A stretch of DNA of 64,000 bases, from assembly GCF_036231355.1 (NCBI RefSeq), contig NZ_CP109496.1, positions 5,394,001-5,458,000 of the forward strand, given 5' to 3'. The notes below the pieces were generated by a model. That model searched no databases and was not told the origin of the DNA. It saw nothing but the letters and a program-made list of their open reading frames with translations. The DNA comes from Streptomyces sp. NBC_01431. GTDB lineage: Bacteria > Actinomycetota > Actinomycetes > Streptomycetales > Streptomycetaceae. This document shows positions 41,533 through 52,000 of this stretch, piece after piece (positions within the stretch are counted from its first letter, which is position 1; each line of letters begins with the position of its first letter). Position numbers and translations under genes: made by a program.

Positions 41533-42757
41533 GCGCGGCCAGCACCAAGAACGCCGCCCCGGCCAGTGGATAGAGGGCCGAAAGCGCCATCTGCCCGGCG
41601 CTCTGGGCGAGTTCGGGCCGGGCCGGACCGTGTGGGACCCACCACAGGGCGTACGAACAAAAGACGGCGCCCATCAGCGCCCAGCGCGAGCGCTCTGCGG
41701 CGAGCAGCACGACCACCGGTACGCACCACACCCAGTGGTGCGACCAGGAGACCGGGCTGACGAGCAGCGCCGTCACCGCGCACGCCGTGGCCGCCCAGGC
41801 CCGCTCCCCGCGCAGCTCGGCGCGTACGGCGACGGCGAGGCCCAGGGTCGCGGTGGCGGCCGCTGCGACTGTCCACCACAGGCCCGGCTCGCCGGTGTGC
41901 AGCAGCCGGGCGAGCACTCCGCGCAGCGACTGGTTCGCGGTGTCCTCGGCGTGGCCGACCCGGCCCGCCTCGAACACCATCGACGTCCAAAAGCGCTGCG
42001 AGTCGTACGGGAGCACCATGGCCGCGCTCGCCGTGGCGGTCCAGAACACCGCGGCGGCCCTAATACTCATGCTCAGCGGAAAGTTCCCGGCACTGCCCCT
42101 GGTGCGCACGACGGCGGTGATCAGCAGGAACAGTGCGAACAGGGCGGGCGTGAGCTTCACTGCGGCGGCGAGGCCGATGCCGGTGCCCGCCCAGCGGTGG
42201 CCCGGTCTGCGGGTGAGGTCCCAGAGCACCACGACGGCGAGCAGCAGATTGATCTGGCCGTAGCGCAGCGTGGTCCACACCGGCTCGCACCAGACGGCGA
42301 GCGCGGCGATCCACAGGGCCGCGCCGGGGCGGTGGGAGCCCACGAGCCGCAGCGACAGCTGGGCCAGGGCGATGAGTAGCACGAGGTTGGCGGCGGTCGC
42401 GAGGTTCCGCATCGCGGGGACGCCCAGCAGCGTGAGCGGCGTGAACAGCAGCGCGGCGAACGGCGGGTAGGTCGTGGGAAGCCGGGCCGTGGTCGCACGC
42501 ATCGCGTAGAGGTCGGCGCCGGCCCGCACGGTCTGGCCTTCGGCGCGGTAGACCATCAGGTCGATCATCGAGACCGCGACGGCCCGCTGAGCGGCCCAGA
42601 AGACCGCGAAGGAGAGCAGGCAGAGAGCGGCGGCGAGCGGTACGGAACGGCGGGCGGAGCCGAAGCGGGTGGCGGTGTGCGCGAGCACCTTCACGGTCAC
42701 GAAGACGGACGTTACCGTCCTTGTCCGTACAGAACGGAAACCGATTTGGTGAAGCAC
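41417..42757 (-). CDS. GT87/DUF2029-like membrane glycosyltransferase
   Basis: Protein of up to 446 residues with about ten membrane segments and the early acidic loop of GT-C enzymes (SMIDLMVYRAEGQTVRAGADLYAM, then TYPPFAALLFTPL), typical of the GT87 polyprenyl-phosphomannose-dependent alpha-mannosyltransferase family. The sugar and acceptor are unknown. Starts possible: GTG 42757 (used here, but it lies in the tRNA promoter of the other strand) or GTG 42700, 19 codons later. Neither has a strong ribosome site. The last 45 residues (GDGRRSARLRVPDTSRSGRP) are basic and read through the convergent Cys-rich gene. Confidence 0.82.
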   Translation of the reverse strand: MLHQIGFRSVRTRTVTSVFVTVKVLAHTATRFGSARRSVPLAAALCLLSFAVFWAAQRAVAVSMIDLMVYRAEGQTVRAGADLYAMRATTARLPTTYPPFAALLFTPLTLLGVPAMRNLATAANLVLLIALAQLSLRLVGSHRPGAALWIAALAVWCEPVWTTLRYGQINLLLAVVVLWDLTRRPGHRWAGTGIGLAAAVKLTPALFALFLLITAVVRTRGSAGNFPLSMSIRAAAVFWTATASAAMVLPYDSQRFWTSMVFEAGRVGHAEDTANQSLRGVLARLLHTGEPGLWWTVAAAATATLGLAVAVRAELRGERAWAATACAVTALLVSPVSWSHHWVWCVPVVVLLAAERSRWALMGAVFCSYALWWVPHGPARPELAQSAGQMALSALYPLAGAAFLVLAALRPWRTSRTASGCSAPQGDGRRSARLRVPDTSRSGRPL

Positions 42758-42774
42758 CGGGGTGACCGTGTAAT
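42746..42774 (+). promoter_or_regulatory. Promoter of second tRNA-Ala
   Basis: TTGGTG at 42746-42751, 17 bases, TGTAAT at 42769-42774. The tRNA begins 43 bases after the -10. Confidence 0.5.
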
Positions 42775-42816
42775 GTTCTCGATGTCGCCGCGGGAAACGG
42801 GGCGGCGAGAAAACAA

Positions 42817-42889
42817 GGGGCTATAGCTCAGTTGGTAGAGCGCCTGCATGGCATGCAGGAGGTCAGGAGTTCAATTCTCCTTAGCTCCA
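42817..42889 (+). tRNA. tRNA-Ala (anticodon GGC), copy 2
   Basis: The same 73-nt sequence as the copy at 40790-40862, including two more identical bases downstream (CA). Anticodon loop ATGGCAT with GGC. CCA not encoded. Followed by a strong terminator. Confidence 0.95.
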
Positions 42890-42894
42890 CAGTA

Positions 42895-42933
42895 AAGAAG
42901 GCGGGCCATCCGATTCGGATGGCCCGCCTTCTT
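42895..42933. terminator. Terminator after second tRNA-Ala
   Basis: AAGAAGGCGGGCCATCCGA (42895-42913) pairs with its complement at 42915-42933, then CTTGTG. It also faces the 3' end of the convergent NuoF-like gene and can serve both strands. Confidence 0.9.
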
Positions 42934-42973
42934 CTTGTGCCTCCCTTCAGGCCGCCAAAATGATCAGAACCGA

Positions 42974-44533
42974 TCAACTCCGGCCGCTGCCAAGGGCCTT
43001 GCGACTGATCTGGGGGAGCGCGGCCGGAGCCTGTTCGATCCGGAGCGCGAGCGCGGGGCAGCGGCGCACGGCACGTTGGGCGCGCCCGCGCAGATGCATC
43101 GGCACGGTGGCGTCGGCGACCAGGGGATAGCCGTCGGGGCCGAGACGGATCAGCTCGGGCACGATGTCCGCGCAGAGCCCATGACCCTCGCACAGCGTCC
43201 AGTCGACCAGCACCTTCTCGCCACTGGGCACGCCCTCCTCGCGGTAGCCGGGGCCGGGCAGCGGCAGTACGCCCAGGGTCGGCCGGCCGCAGCCGCCGGC
43301 CAGCACATGGGCCGCCAGATCGTCCGTGAATGCCGCCAGCGTCGACGCGAGGAAGCGGGCCGAGCCGTCCGGATGCTTGCAGGCGCCCCGGCCCTTCACC
43401 GCCCGCGTCACCTCGCGCAGCGCCTCAAGTGCCGCCGGGCCGCCGCCGTTCAGCACGTCCGCCAGCCCGCCCGCGGCGGCCGGCAGGCCCAGCCTGCACG
43501 GACCGCACTGGCCCGCCGTCTCGGCCGCCAGCCAGTTCGTGACCCGCAGGGCCTCGCCGAGCGCACAGGTCTCCGTGCCGATCGGCAGGATCGCGCCCGC
43601 CCCCAGGGACCCGCCGAGCGCGGACAGCGAGGCGCGCGAGACCGCCGCGTCATGGGCGGCCACCGAATCCAGCCAACTGCCGTGATAGCCACCGGTCAGT
43701 ACGCCCTGGGGCAGCGAGGGCGCACCGGCCAGCTGGAGGACGTACCGCAGCGGTACCCCCGTGGGGACCTCCACCACCATCGGGCGGGCGACCGCTCCCG
43801 AGAGCGTGAGCAGGACCGTGCCGGGTTCGGTGGACTCGCCGGTGTTGCAGAAGCGGCGCGGGCCGAGGCGGGCGGCCACCGCGAGTTGGGCGTACGTCTC
43901 CGCGTTGGACAGCAGTGTCGGAGCGCCGCCGACACCCGACTCGGCGGCGCGCTCACGACGGCCCGGAGGGAGGGCTGGGCCGCCGTCCGCGGCCCGGATC
44001 ACCGCGGAGGCCTCGCCGGAGACCATGCGCTCGGGAGTGCGCACCACACGCGCACGCAAGGCGGAACCGCGCTTGTCGGTGAGGCCCCGTTCGGCGAAGG
44101 CCGCCCGGATGGAGGCCTCCGTGGAGTCGCGGGTGACCGCGACGACCAGGGTGCGGGCGCCGAGCGCCTCGGCGGCGAGCAGCGCACCGTCCAGGACGAG
44201 GTGGGGGGCCCGGCACACCAGGACGGTGTCCTTGCGGCAGGCGGGCTCGCCCTCGCTCGCGTTGACGACGACGACCGGACGTATGCCGCGCCTGATCGCG
44301 GCGGAGGCGACCGCACGCAGTTTGCGGCCGAACGGGAAACCGGCGCCGCCGCGGCCCGTGAGGGCGATGTCGTCGGCGAGTTGGGACAGACGCTCGCCGT
44401 TGACCGGCTCCAGCGGGCCGTGCACCTTGAGGTGCATCGGCAGGGCCAGGCGCTCGACGAGATCGAAGCCCGAGGTCAGATGGGGCAGGCCGACGACGCG
44501 GACCTCGGGGACGTCGGGGAGGGGCGTGTTCAT
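42974..44533 (-). CDS. NuoF-like NADH-binding flavoprotein fused to a C-terminal ferredoxin
   Basis: Protein of 519 residues. Residues 40-230 resemble the NADH/FMN module of complex I subunit NuoF (GRGGAGFPFGRKL, NASEGEPACRKDT, SGEASAVI). An SLBB segment follows (VPTGVPLRYVLQLAG), then the 4Fe-4S module GQCGPCRLG with a later GACKH. The C-terminal 90 residues are a ferredoxin-like domain (VDWTLCEGHGLCADIVPE ... RRCPALAL), probably 3Fe-4S. It should pass electrons from NAD(P)H to a partner. The upstream gene (same operon, 28 bases) encodes a heme-type membrane protein, the likely acceptor. Start ATG 44533 with AGGAG. Confidence 0.85.
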   Translation of the reverse strand: MNTPLPDVPEVRVVGLPHLTSGFDLVERLALPMHLKVHGPLEPVNGERLSQLADDIALTGRGGAGFPFGRKLRAVASAAIRRGIRPVVVVNASEGEPACRKDTVLVCRAPHLVLDGALLAAEALGARTLVVAVTRDSTEASIRAAFAERGLTDKRGSALRARVVRTPERMVSGEASAVIRAADGGPALPPGRRERAAESGVGGAPTLLSNAETYAQLAVAARLGPRRFCNTGESTEPGTVLLTLSGAVARPMVVEVPTGVPLRYVLQLAGAPSLPQGVLTGGYHGSWLDSVAAHDAAVSRASLSALGGSLGAGAILPIGTETCALGEALRVTNWLAAETAGQCGPCRLGLPAAAGGLADVLNGGGPAALEALREVTRAVKGRGACKHPDGSARFLASTLAAFTDDLAAHVLAGGCGRPTLGVLPLPGPGYREEGVPSGEKVLVDWTLCEGHGLCADIVPELIRLGPDGYPLVADATVPMHLRGRAQRAVRRCPALALRIEQAPAALPQISRKALGSGRS

Positions 44534-44561
44534 GGTCGTACTCCTGCTGTTGCGGGCGCCG

Positions 44562-45743
44562 TCACGGGCGTTCTTCGGGGGCGGGGCCCGGCACGGGGTG
44601 CCAGGGCTCACCGGCCGCCGGCGGCTGATAGGGCGCGGACTGCACGGGCGAGTGCAGCGGCTCGGGCGGGCGCGGCGAAGGCGCGGGCCAGCGGGGTGCC
44701 GGGGGAGCGGGCGGAGCCAGGGAGACCGCGCGGTAGGCCGCCGAAATGCCGGTGCCCGCATCGGCGCGTACGTCCTGCGCGGAGGCACGGAAGCGGGGCA
44801 GCGCCTCGTGCGGGGGCTCGTACAGGGCGGGAGTCTCGCGCGGTGCCTCTTCGAGGGCTTCGTACGGAGGCTGGCGGGGGACTTCGTGGGGAGGCCGCAC
44901 ACCACGTAGTGATTGCGTCGACCGCGCCTCATAAGAGGGCTGCGCGTCGTAGGCCGACGGCTCCTCGAAGATGGGCGGCTCGGTAGGCCGCGGCGGTACG
45001 GCCGCAGTCTCGGCGGGCTCGCTCCCCGCACGCGGCCGGACGAGGGCGAGACGCTCGGCCAGCCTGCGCTTCACCGGCCTGGGCAGCGCGCGTACGGTGA
45101 GCGCGCCCGCCACCCCCGCAAGGCACAGGCAGTACATCGTGACCACCCAGCCGGCCGGCGGGCGTCCCGCGTACAGGCCGTGCAGCAGCGCCGAGCACCA
45201 GGCCGGGTAGGCGAGCATGTGGACCGCGCGCCAGCGCCCGGCGACGCGGCCCGGAGTGGCGAAGGCACTGCGCATCGCGCCCGTGGCGGCCGCGACGACC
45301 ATCAGGATCCCGGCGAGCGAGCCGAAACCGATCAGCCCGGACGAACCGGTGACGCCGAGCCCGAAGGGGACGATGGCGCCGAGCAGGCTCACGTGGCCCA
45401 GCGCGATCTTGACGGTGACGTGCAGCAGGAGGAAGCCGATCGAGGCGACGGCGGTCGCACGGTGGACGGCCTGCGCCATCAGGCGGTGACGCGGAGTGAG
45501 CAGCAGGCGGTCGGTGGCGAGCAGTCCCCAGGCGACCGAGGCAGTCAGCGAGACCAGCGACAGGACGCCGGTGGTGAAGTCCAGCGCGGCGCGCAGGCCC
45601 GCGGAGGAGAGGAGCGCGATGGGGGGTATGAGCAGTGCGGCGAGGCCGAGCGCGGCGGCGGAAAGGCCGCCTTTGCGGGGCGGGCGGCCCCGGGCGGGGC
45701 TCTTGAGCAGACGGTGCGGGTTGAGCGGATTGCGAGGTTTCAT
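44562..45743 (-). CDS. Cytochrome b/ferric-reductase-like transmembrane protein
   Basis: Protein of 393 residues with six membrane segments in the first 230. Paired histidines in helices (AQAVHRATAV, LLLHVTVKI, RAVHMLAYP, ALLHGLYAG) fit two b-type hemes of a ferric-reductase-like domain. Residues 235-393 are a Pro/Glu-rich cytoplasmic tail with no fold. It forms an operon with the NuoF-ferredoxin protein, suggesting a transmembrane NAD(P)H-dependent electron transfer unit; the final acceptor is unknown. ATG at 45743; about 180 bp separate it from the divergent leuS leader. Confidence 0.8.
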   Translation of the reverse strand: MKPRNPLNPHRLLKSPARGRPPRKGGLSAAALGLAALLIPPIALLSSAGLRAALDFTTGVLSLVSLTASVAWGLLATDRLLLTPRHRLMAQAVHRATAVASIGFLLLHVTVKIALGHVSLLGAIVPFGLGVTGSSGLIGFGSLAGILMVVAAATGAMRSAFATPGRVAGRWRAVHMLAYPAWCSALLHGLYAGRPPAGWVVTMYCLCLAGVAGALTVRALPRPVKRRLAERLALVRPRAGSEPAETAAVPPRPTEPPIFEEPSAYDAQPSYEARSTQSLRGVRPPHEVPRQPPYEALEEAPRETPALYEPPHEALPRFRASAQDVRADAGTGISAAYRAVSLAPPAPPAPRWPAPSPRPPEPLHSPVQSAPYQPPAAGEPWHPVPGPAPEERP

Positions 45744-45927
45744 GGTGGGGCGACTCCGAATGGTTCGGCAAAGCGGTCCCGTGGCGGCATGCTAGGTCGC
45801 CCCATACCAGCCAGTACGAGGTTTGAGTTGTTGCCCCAGAAGAGGGGGGTACGCGGAGTAACCTCTTCCGGACGGCTCCGGCCGGTACTCCGTGCGGGCC
45901 TTGCGGCGCCTGCGGTACCCTGACGCC

Positions 45928-45966
45928 ATGCGTGCCGTACGCCTTCTGCTTAGCGAGCCGCGCTGA
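45928..45966 (+). CDS. leuS leader peptide (MRAVRLLLSEPR)
   Basis: A 12-codon open frame with three consecutive leucine codons (CTT CTG CTT; CTT is rare in such GC-rich genomes), ending TGA at 45964-45966. A short terminator follows before leuS. TACCCT at 45916-45921 ends 6 bases before the ATG, so the leader message may start at the peptide itself. This is the classical sensor of a leucine attenuator: ribosome stalling at Leu codons reports charged tRNA-Leu. Confidence 0.8.
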   Translation: MRAVRLLLSEPR

Positions 45967-46035
45967 ACACTCCCGACCGATGAAGAGATCCGGTCGGACT
46001 CGGCGCGGCGCCCCCTCCTGTGCGAGGGGTTTTTT
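45957..46035 (+). promoter_or_regulatory. leuS transcription attenuator
   Basis: Terminator: CCCCTC (46012-46017), loop CTGTGC, GAGGGG (46024-46029), TTTTTT (46030-46035), a U tract rare in this genome. Competing pairings: CCGACCG (45973-45979) with CGGTCGG (45991-45997), and GCCGCGC at the end of the leader peptide (45957-45963) with GCGCGGC (46003-46009). Ribosome position on the leader peptide would choose between them. The exact antiterminator is my inference. Confidence 0.75.
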
Positions 46036-46115
46036 CGTTTGGCGATTCGATGGGCGGGTCGACGGACGAACGCTCGTAACCGCTGGCAGAGACGATCGAT
46101 GGAGCTTTGAGGATC

Positions 46116-48989
<2,874 letters not shown>

Positions 48990-49020
48990 CGGCCGAAACG
49001 GCACTGAGGGCTTTCCCCTA

Positions 49021-49061
49021 CGGGCAGGTTGGGGGTTCCGATGGAACCCACGGCCTGCCCG
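49021..49061 (+). terminator. Terminator after leuS
   Basis: CGGGCAGG (49021-49028) pairs with CCTGCCCG (49054-49061), and an inner GGGTTCC/GGAACCC stem (49033-49039, 49043-49049) closes on GAT. It lies 31 bases after the leuS stop. Confidence 0.75.
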
Positions 49062-49110
49062 CTCCGTTTACGGTGGAGGGGAGGATGCCGAACCGACCGA
49101 GGGGACGTTC

Positions 49111-49848
49111 ATGGAAGCCGCGATCCTGATCATGGCGCTGCTGTTCGTCGCCTTCGTGGTGCTGGGCGTGTATATGACGGTCAAGGCGGTCGGCGCCGCC
49201 AAGCGCGGAGTGGAGCGTACGGTCACGCAGGCCCGCAGAACCGTCGAGGACACCACGCTGCGCGCCAGGAGCGTGGGACAGGCGGGTGTGGCCGGCGAGC
49301 TCGCCCAGCTGCGCCTGTCGCTGCGCACCTCGATGCGGGCCACACAGGACGCACTGCACGCGGGGGTGGCCGAGGACGAGTCCCTCAAGGAGTCGCTGGC
49401 CCTGTTCGAGCGGCTCAGCGGGCACGGCCATGAGCTGGACGACGACCTCAAGCGCCTGGAGCGGGAGCCCGACAAGCGGCGGATCGCGGAGCGGATGCCC
49501 GATCTCCGCGAGCGCACCCAGCGCATCACACACTCGGCGGACTCGCTGCGCTGGGCGGCGCGGGACCGGGCCCAGCAGTTCGCCGACGACGAGCTCGCCT
49601 CGCTCAGCGAGCAGATCGAAATGGAGTCGGGAGCCCTGCGCCACTGGTCGACGAAGGGGCCCACGACGGGCGCCCCGGCGAACGACTCCGCTTCCTGGTC
49701 GGACCTTTCGGGGACCCGACCGTCCCCGGAGGGCGCGGCCCAGCCCCGTGCCGAGCCGCCCGCCGAGGCCCCTCGGTCACTGGACGCGGCCGAGCCGCCC
49801 AAGACGTACCCGTGGCAGAAGACCCGCCGCCCCGAGACGACCACCTGA
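49111..49848 (+). CDS. Membrane-anchored coiled-coil protein, unknown function
   Basis: Protein of 245 residues. An N-terminal membrane helix (AAILIMALLFVAFVVLGVYMTVKAV) is followed by about 150 residues of charged, heptad-like helix (ERTVTQARRTVEDTTLRARS, ERLSGHGHELDDDLKRLERE, DELASLSEQIEMESGAL), then a disordered Pro/Ala/Glu tail. It looks like a cytoplasmic coiled-coil tethered to the membrane. No enzyme motif. ATG 49111 with a G-rich ribosome site. It lies between leuS and degV, same strand. Confidence 0.75.
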   Translation: MEAAILIMALLFVAFVVLGVYMTVKAVGAAKRGVERTVTQARRTVEDTTLRARSVGQAGVAGELAQLRLSLRTSMRATQDALHAGVAEDESLKESLALFERLSGHGHELDDDLKRLEREPDKRRIAERMPDLRERTQRITHSADSLRWAARDRAQQFADDELASLSEQIEMESGALRHWSTKGPTTGAPANDSASWSDLSGTRPSPEGAAQPRAEPPAEAPRSLDAAEPPKTYPWQKTRRPETTT

Positions 49849-49916
49849 GACCCGAACTGATCATTCCATCGGGCCGGGCTGCCGTACCGCGGCGTCGGCG
49901 GGGTAACCTCCCGCTC

Positions 49917-50762
49917 ATGTCCCGCCATGTCGCGATCGTCACCGATTCAACGGCCTACCTGCCGCCGCAGACGATGGAGCGGCACAGCATCACCGCGGTG
50001 CCGCTGACCGTCGTTCTCGGCGACCGGGCGCTGGAGGAGGGCACCGAGATCTCGGCCCGCTCGCTGGCGCTGGCCCTGCAGAAACGACGCTCCGTCACCA
50101 CCTCGCGGCCCAGCCCGGAGGTGTTCGCGGCCCACTACCGGGCGGTGGCCGCCGCGGGTGCGACCGGCATCGTCTCGCTCCACCTGTCCTCCGAGTTCTC
50201 CGGCACGTATGACGCGGCCGTGCTGGCAGCGAAGGAAGCCCCCGTTCCGGTGCGGGTGGTCGACACCGGCATGGTCGCGATGGCGCTCGGCTTCTGCGCG
50301 CTGGCCGCGGCCCAGGTCGCCGACGCGGGTGGCCCACTGGACGAGGCGGTGGCGGCGGCGGAGAAGCGGGCCGCCGAGACCTCCGCCTACTTCTACGTCG
50401 ACACCCTGGACTACCTGCGGCGCGGCGGCCGCATCGGCGCGGCGCAGGCACTGCTCGGTTCGGCCCTGGCGGTCAAGCCGCTGCTCCAGCTGAACGGCGG
50501 CCGGATCGAAATGCTGGAGAAGGTACGCACCGCGTCGAAGGCCATCGCCCGGCTTGAGGAGATCGTGGTCGACCGGGCCGGGAGCAGCCCGGTCGACATC
50601 GCCGTCCACCATCTCGCGGCCCCGGACCGCGCCGCAGCTCTGGCCGAACGGCTGCGGGAACGGGTGCCGGGCCTGGTCGACCTGCACATGAGCGAGGTCG
50701 GAGCGGTGATCGGAGCGCATACGGGACCGGGTCTGCTGGGGGCCATCGTGTCGCCGCGCTGA
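49917..50762 (+). CDS. DegV family fatty-acid-binding protein
   Basis: Protein of 281 residues with the DegV fold: IVTDSTAYLPP at the start, TSRPSPEVF, LSSEFSGTYDAA, and YVDTLDYLRRGGRI in the C-terminal domain. Family members bind a fatty acid and in Firmicutes (FakB) hand it to a kinase FakA; no fakA is in the window. ATG 49917 is preceded by TAACCT (49904-49909) at 7 bases and has no good ribosome site, so it may be leaderless. comEA and comEC follow, the usual actinobacterial order. Confidence 0.92.
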   Translation: MSRHVAIVTDSTAYLPPQTMERHSITAVPLTVVLGDRALEEGTEISARSLALALQKRRSVTTSRPSPEVFAAHYRAVAAAGATGIVSLHLSSEFSGTYDAAVLAAKEAPVPVRVVDTGMVAMALGFCALAAAQVADAGGPLDEAVAAAEKRAAETSAYFYVDTLDYLRRGGRIGAAQALLGSALAVKPLLQLNGGRIEMLEKVRTASKAIARLEEIVVDRAGSSPVDIAVHHLAAPDRAAALAERLRERVPGLVDLHMSEVGAVIGAHTGPGLLGAIVSPR

Positions 50763-50902
50763 GCGGGCGGGGAAAAGGACGGCCCGCCGAGCTTGCCGGA
50801 ACTCACTCTCACGAGTGACCGAGATATCCACAACTGGCTTGCTGTCCACGGGAATTGAGGCTCTTCGGCGGGTTCGGGCGGATGTGCCTAACGTCTCGTG
50901 AC

Positions 50903-52000
50903 ATGGCTATCCGATCACCACGCACCGCTACGAGCGGACCGGGCCGGGCCTCCGGTTCGGACGGCCGGGTCCGCCGAGGGCCCGGTCACCGCAGCCGTCC
51001 TGTCCGGACCCCGGTCCCCGTACTGGCCGCGCGCAAGCGTGCGGACGCGCTGTTGCGACCACCCCCGACGGGCACGGCGGACCCGCCGCACGAACCACCC
51101 GTCTCGCCGACCCTGCGGGTCCTCGGGCGGTTCGCGCTCGCACCGCCGCCCGTACGTGAGCCGCGCGAGGCGCATGAGGAGGCAGCTCCCACCACACCGA
51201 TGGATTCTCCGTTCCCAGGCGTATGGGAGCGGGCGCGGGCGGCAGTGCGCGAACGGCTGCCGCTCTGGGCACAGTCGAGGTTCGGTCTCGCGCCGCGGAG
51301 CCTGGCTGCGCTGTGCGTGGTCCTGGCCATCGCGGCGGGATTCGCCGTGCACCACTTCTGGGCCGGTCGCCCACAGCCCGTACGGGCTCCCGATCTGACC
51401 GACGGCCCGGCGCTGGAGGCGACGGCGAGTCCGGGCAACACTTCGGGCCGCGGATTTGGCGGCGCTTCGGGCGGCGGTTCGGGGCGAGGCGCGAGAGCCG
51501 GAGCAACGCCCCAGCCGGTGGCGAACGCGGCGCCGTCGCCGGCCGGAGCGCTCGTGGTGGACGTCGGCGGGAAAGTGCTGCGGCCGGGGGTCTACCGGCT
51601 GCCCACCGGATCGCGTGTCACCGATGCGCTGACCGCGGCCGGGGGCGTGCGCGAAGGCGCGGATCTGACAGGGGTCAACCGGGCGCGGCTGCTGACGGAC
51701 GGCGAGCAGGTCCTGGTCGGAGTGCCCGGCGCGGTGGTGCCACCCGGACCGGGCGCCGGCGCCCGGTCGGCGTCCGGCACCGGTTCCGGCACCGCAGGCG
51801 GCTCGAACGGACCGGTCAGTCTCAACACCGCGTCGGTGGAGCAACTGGACGGGCTGCCCGGCGTCGGCCCCGTACTGGCACAGCACATCGCCGACTACCG
51901 CGCCCAGCACGGAGGCTTCCGCTCGGTCGATGAACTGCGCGAAGTCAACGGCATCGGCGTCCGCAAGTTCAACGACCTGCAACCACTGGTGCGGCTGTGA
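50903..52000 (+). CDS. comEA: ComEA-type DNA-binding protein with SLBB and helix-hairpin-helix
   Basis: Protein of 365 residues. A long Arg/Pro-rich cytoplasmic N-terminus is followed by one membrane helix near residue 145 (LAALCVVLAIAAGFAVHHFW), a Gly/Ser-rich linker, an SLBB domain (VVDVGGKVLRPGVYRLPTGSR) and a C-terminal double helix-hairpin-helix (SLNTASVEQLDGLPGVGPV). ComEA binds incoming DNA in transformable bacteria and gives it to ComEC. Natural competence is not documented for Streptomyces as far as I know, so the role here may differ. Start ATG 50903; an upstream in-frame ATG at 50882 is possible. The stop overlaps the comEC start (GTGA). Confidence 0.9.
   Translation: MAIRSPRTATSGPGRASGSDGRVRRGPGHRSRPVRTPVPVLAARKRADALLRPPPTGTADPPHEPPVSPTLRVLGRFALAPPPVREPREAHEEAAPTTPMDSPFPGVWERARAAVRERLPLWAQSRFGLAPRSLAALCVVLAIAAGFAVHHFWAGRPQPVRAPDLTDGPALEATASPGNTSGRGFGGASGGGSGRGARAGATPQPVANAAPSPAGALVVDVGGKVLRPGVYRLPTGSRVTDALTAAGGVREGADLTGVNRARLLTDGEQVLVGVPGAVVPPGPGAGARSASGTGSGTAGGSNGPVSLNTASVEQLDGLPGVGPVLAQHIADYRAQHGGFRSVDELREVNGIGVRKFNDLQPLVRL

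Noticed and set aside
40790..42889. Integrative element using the tRNA-Ala copies as attL/attR
   Set aside because: No integrase, excisionase or phage gene lies between the copies, and both tRNAs are complete with separate promoters and terminators.
44563..45031. N-terminal extension of the NuoF-like protein by 166 codons
   Set aside because: It runs through the cytochrome b-like gene in another frame. The ATG at 44533 has an AGGAG ribosome site and starts just before homology.
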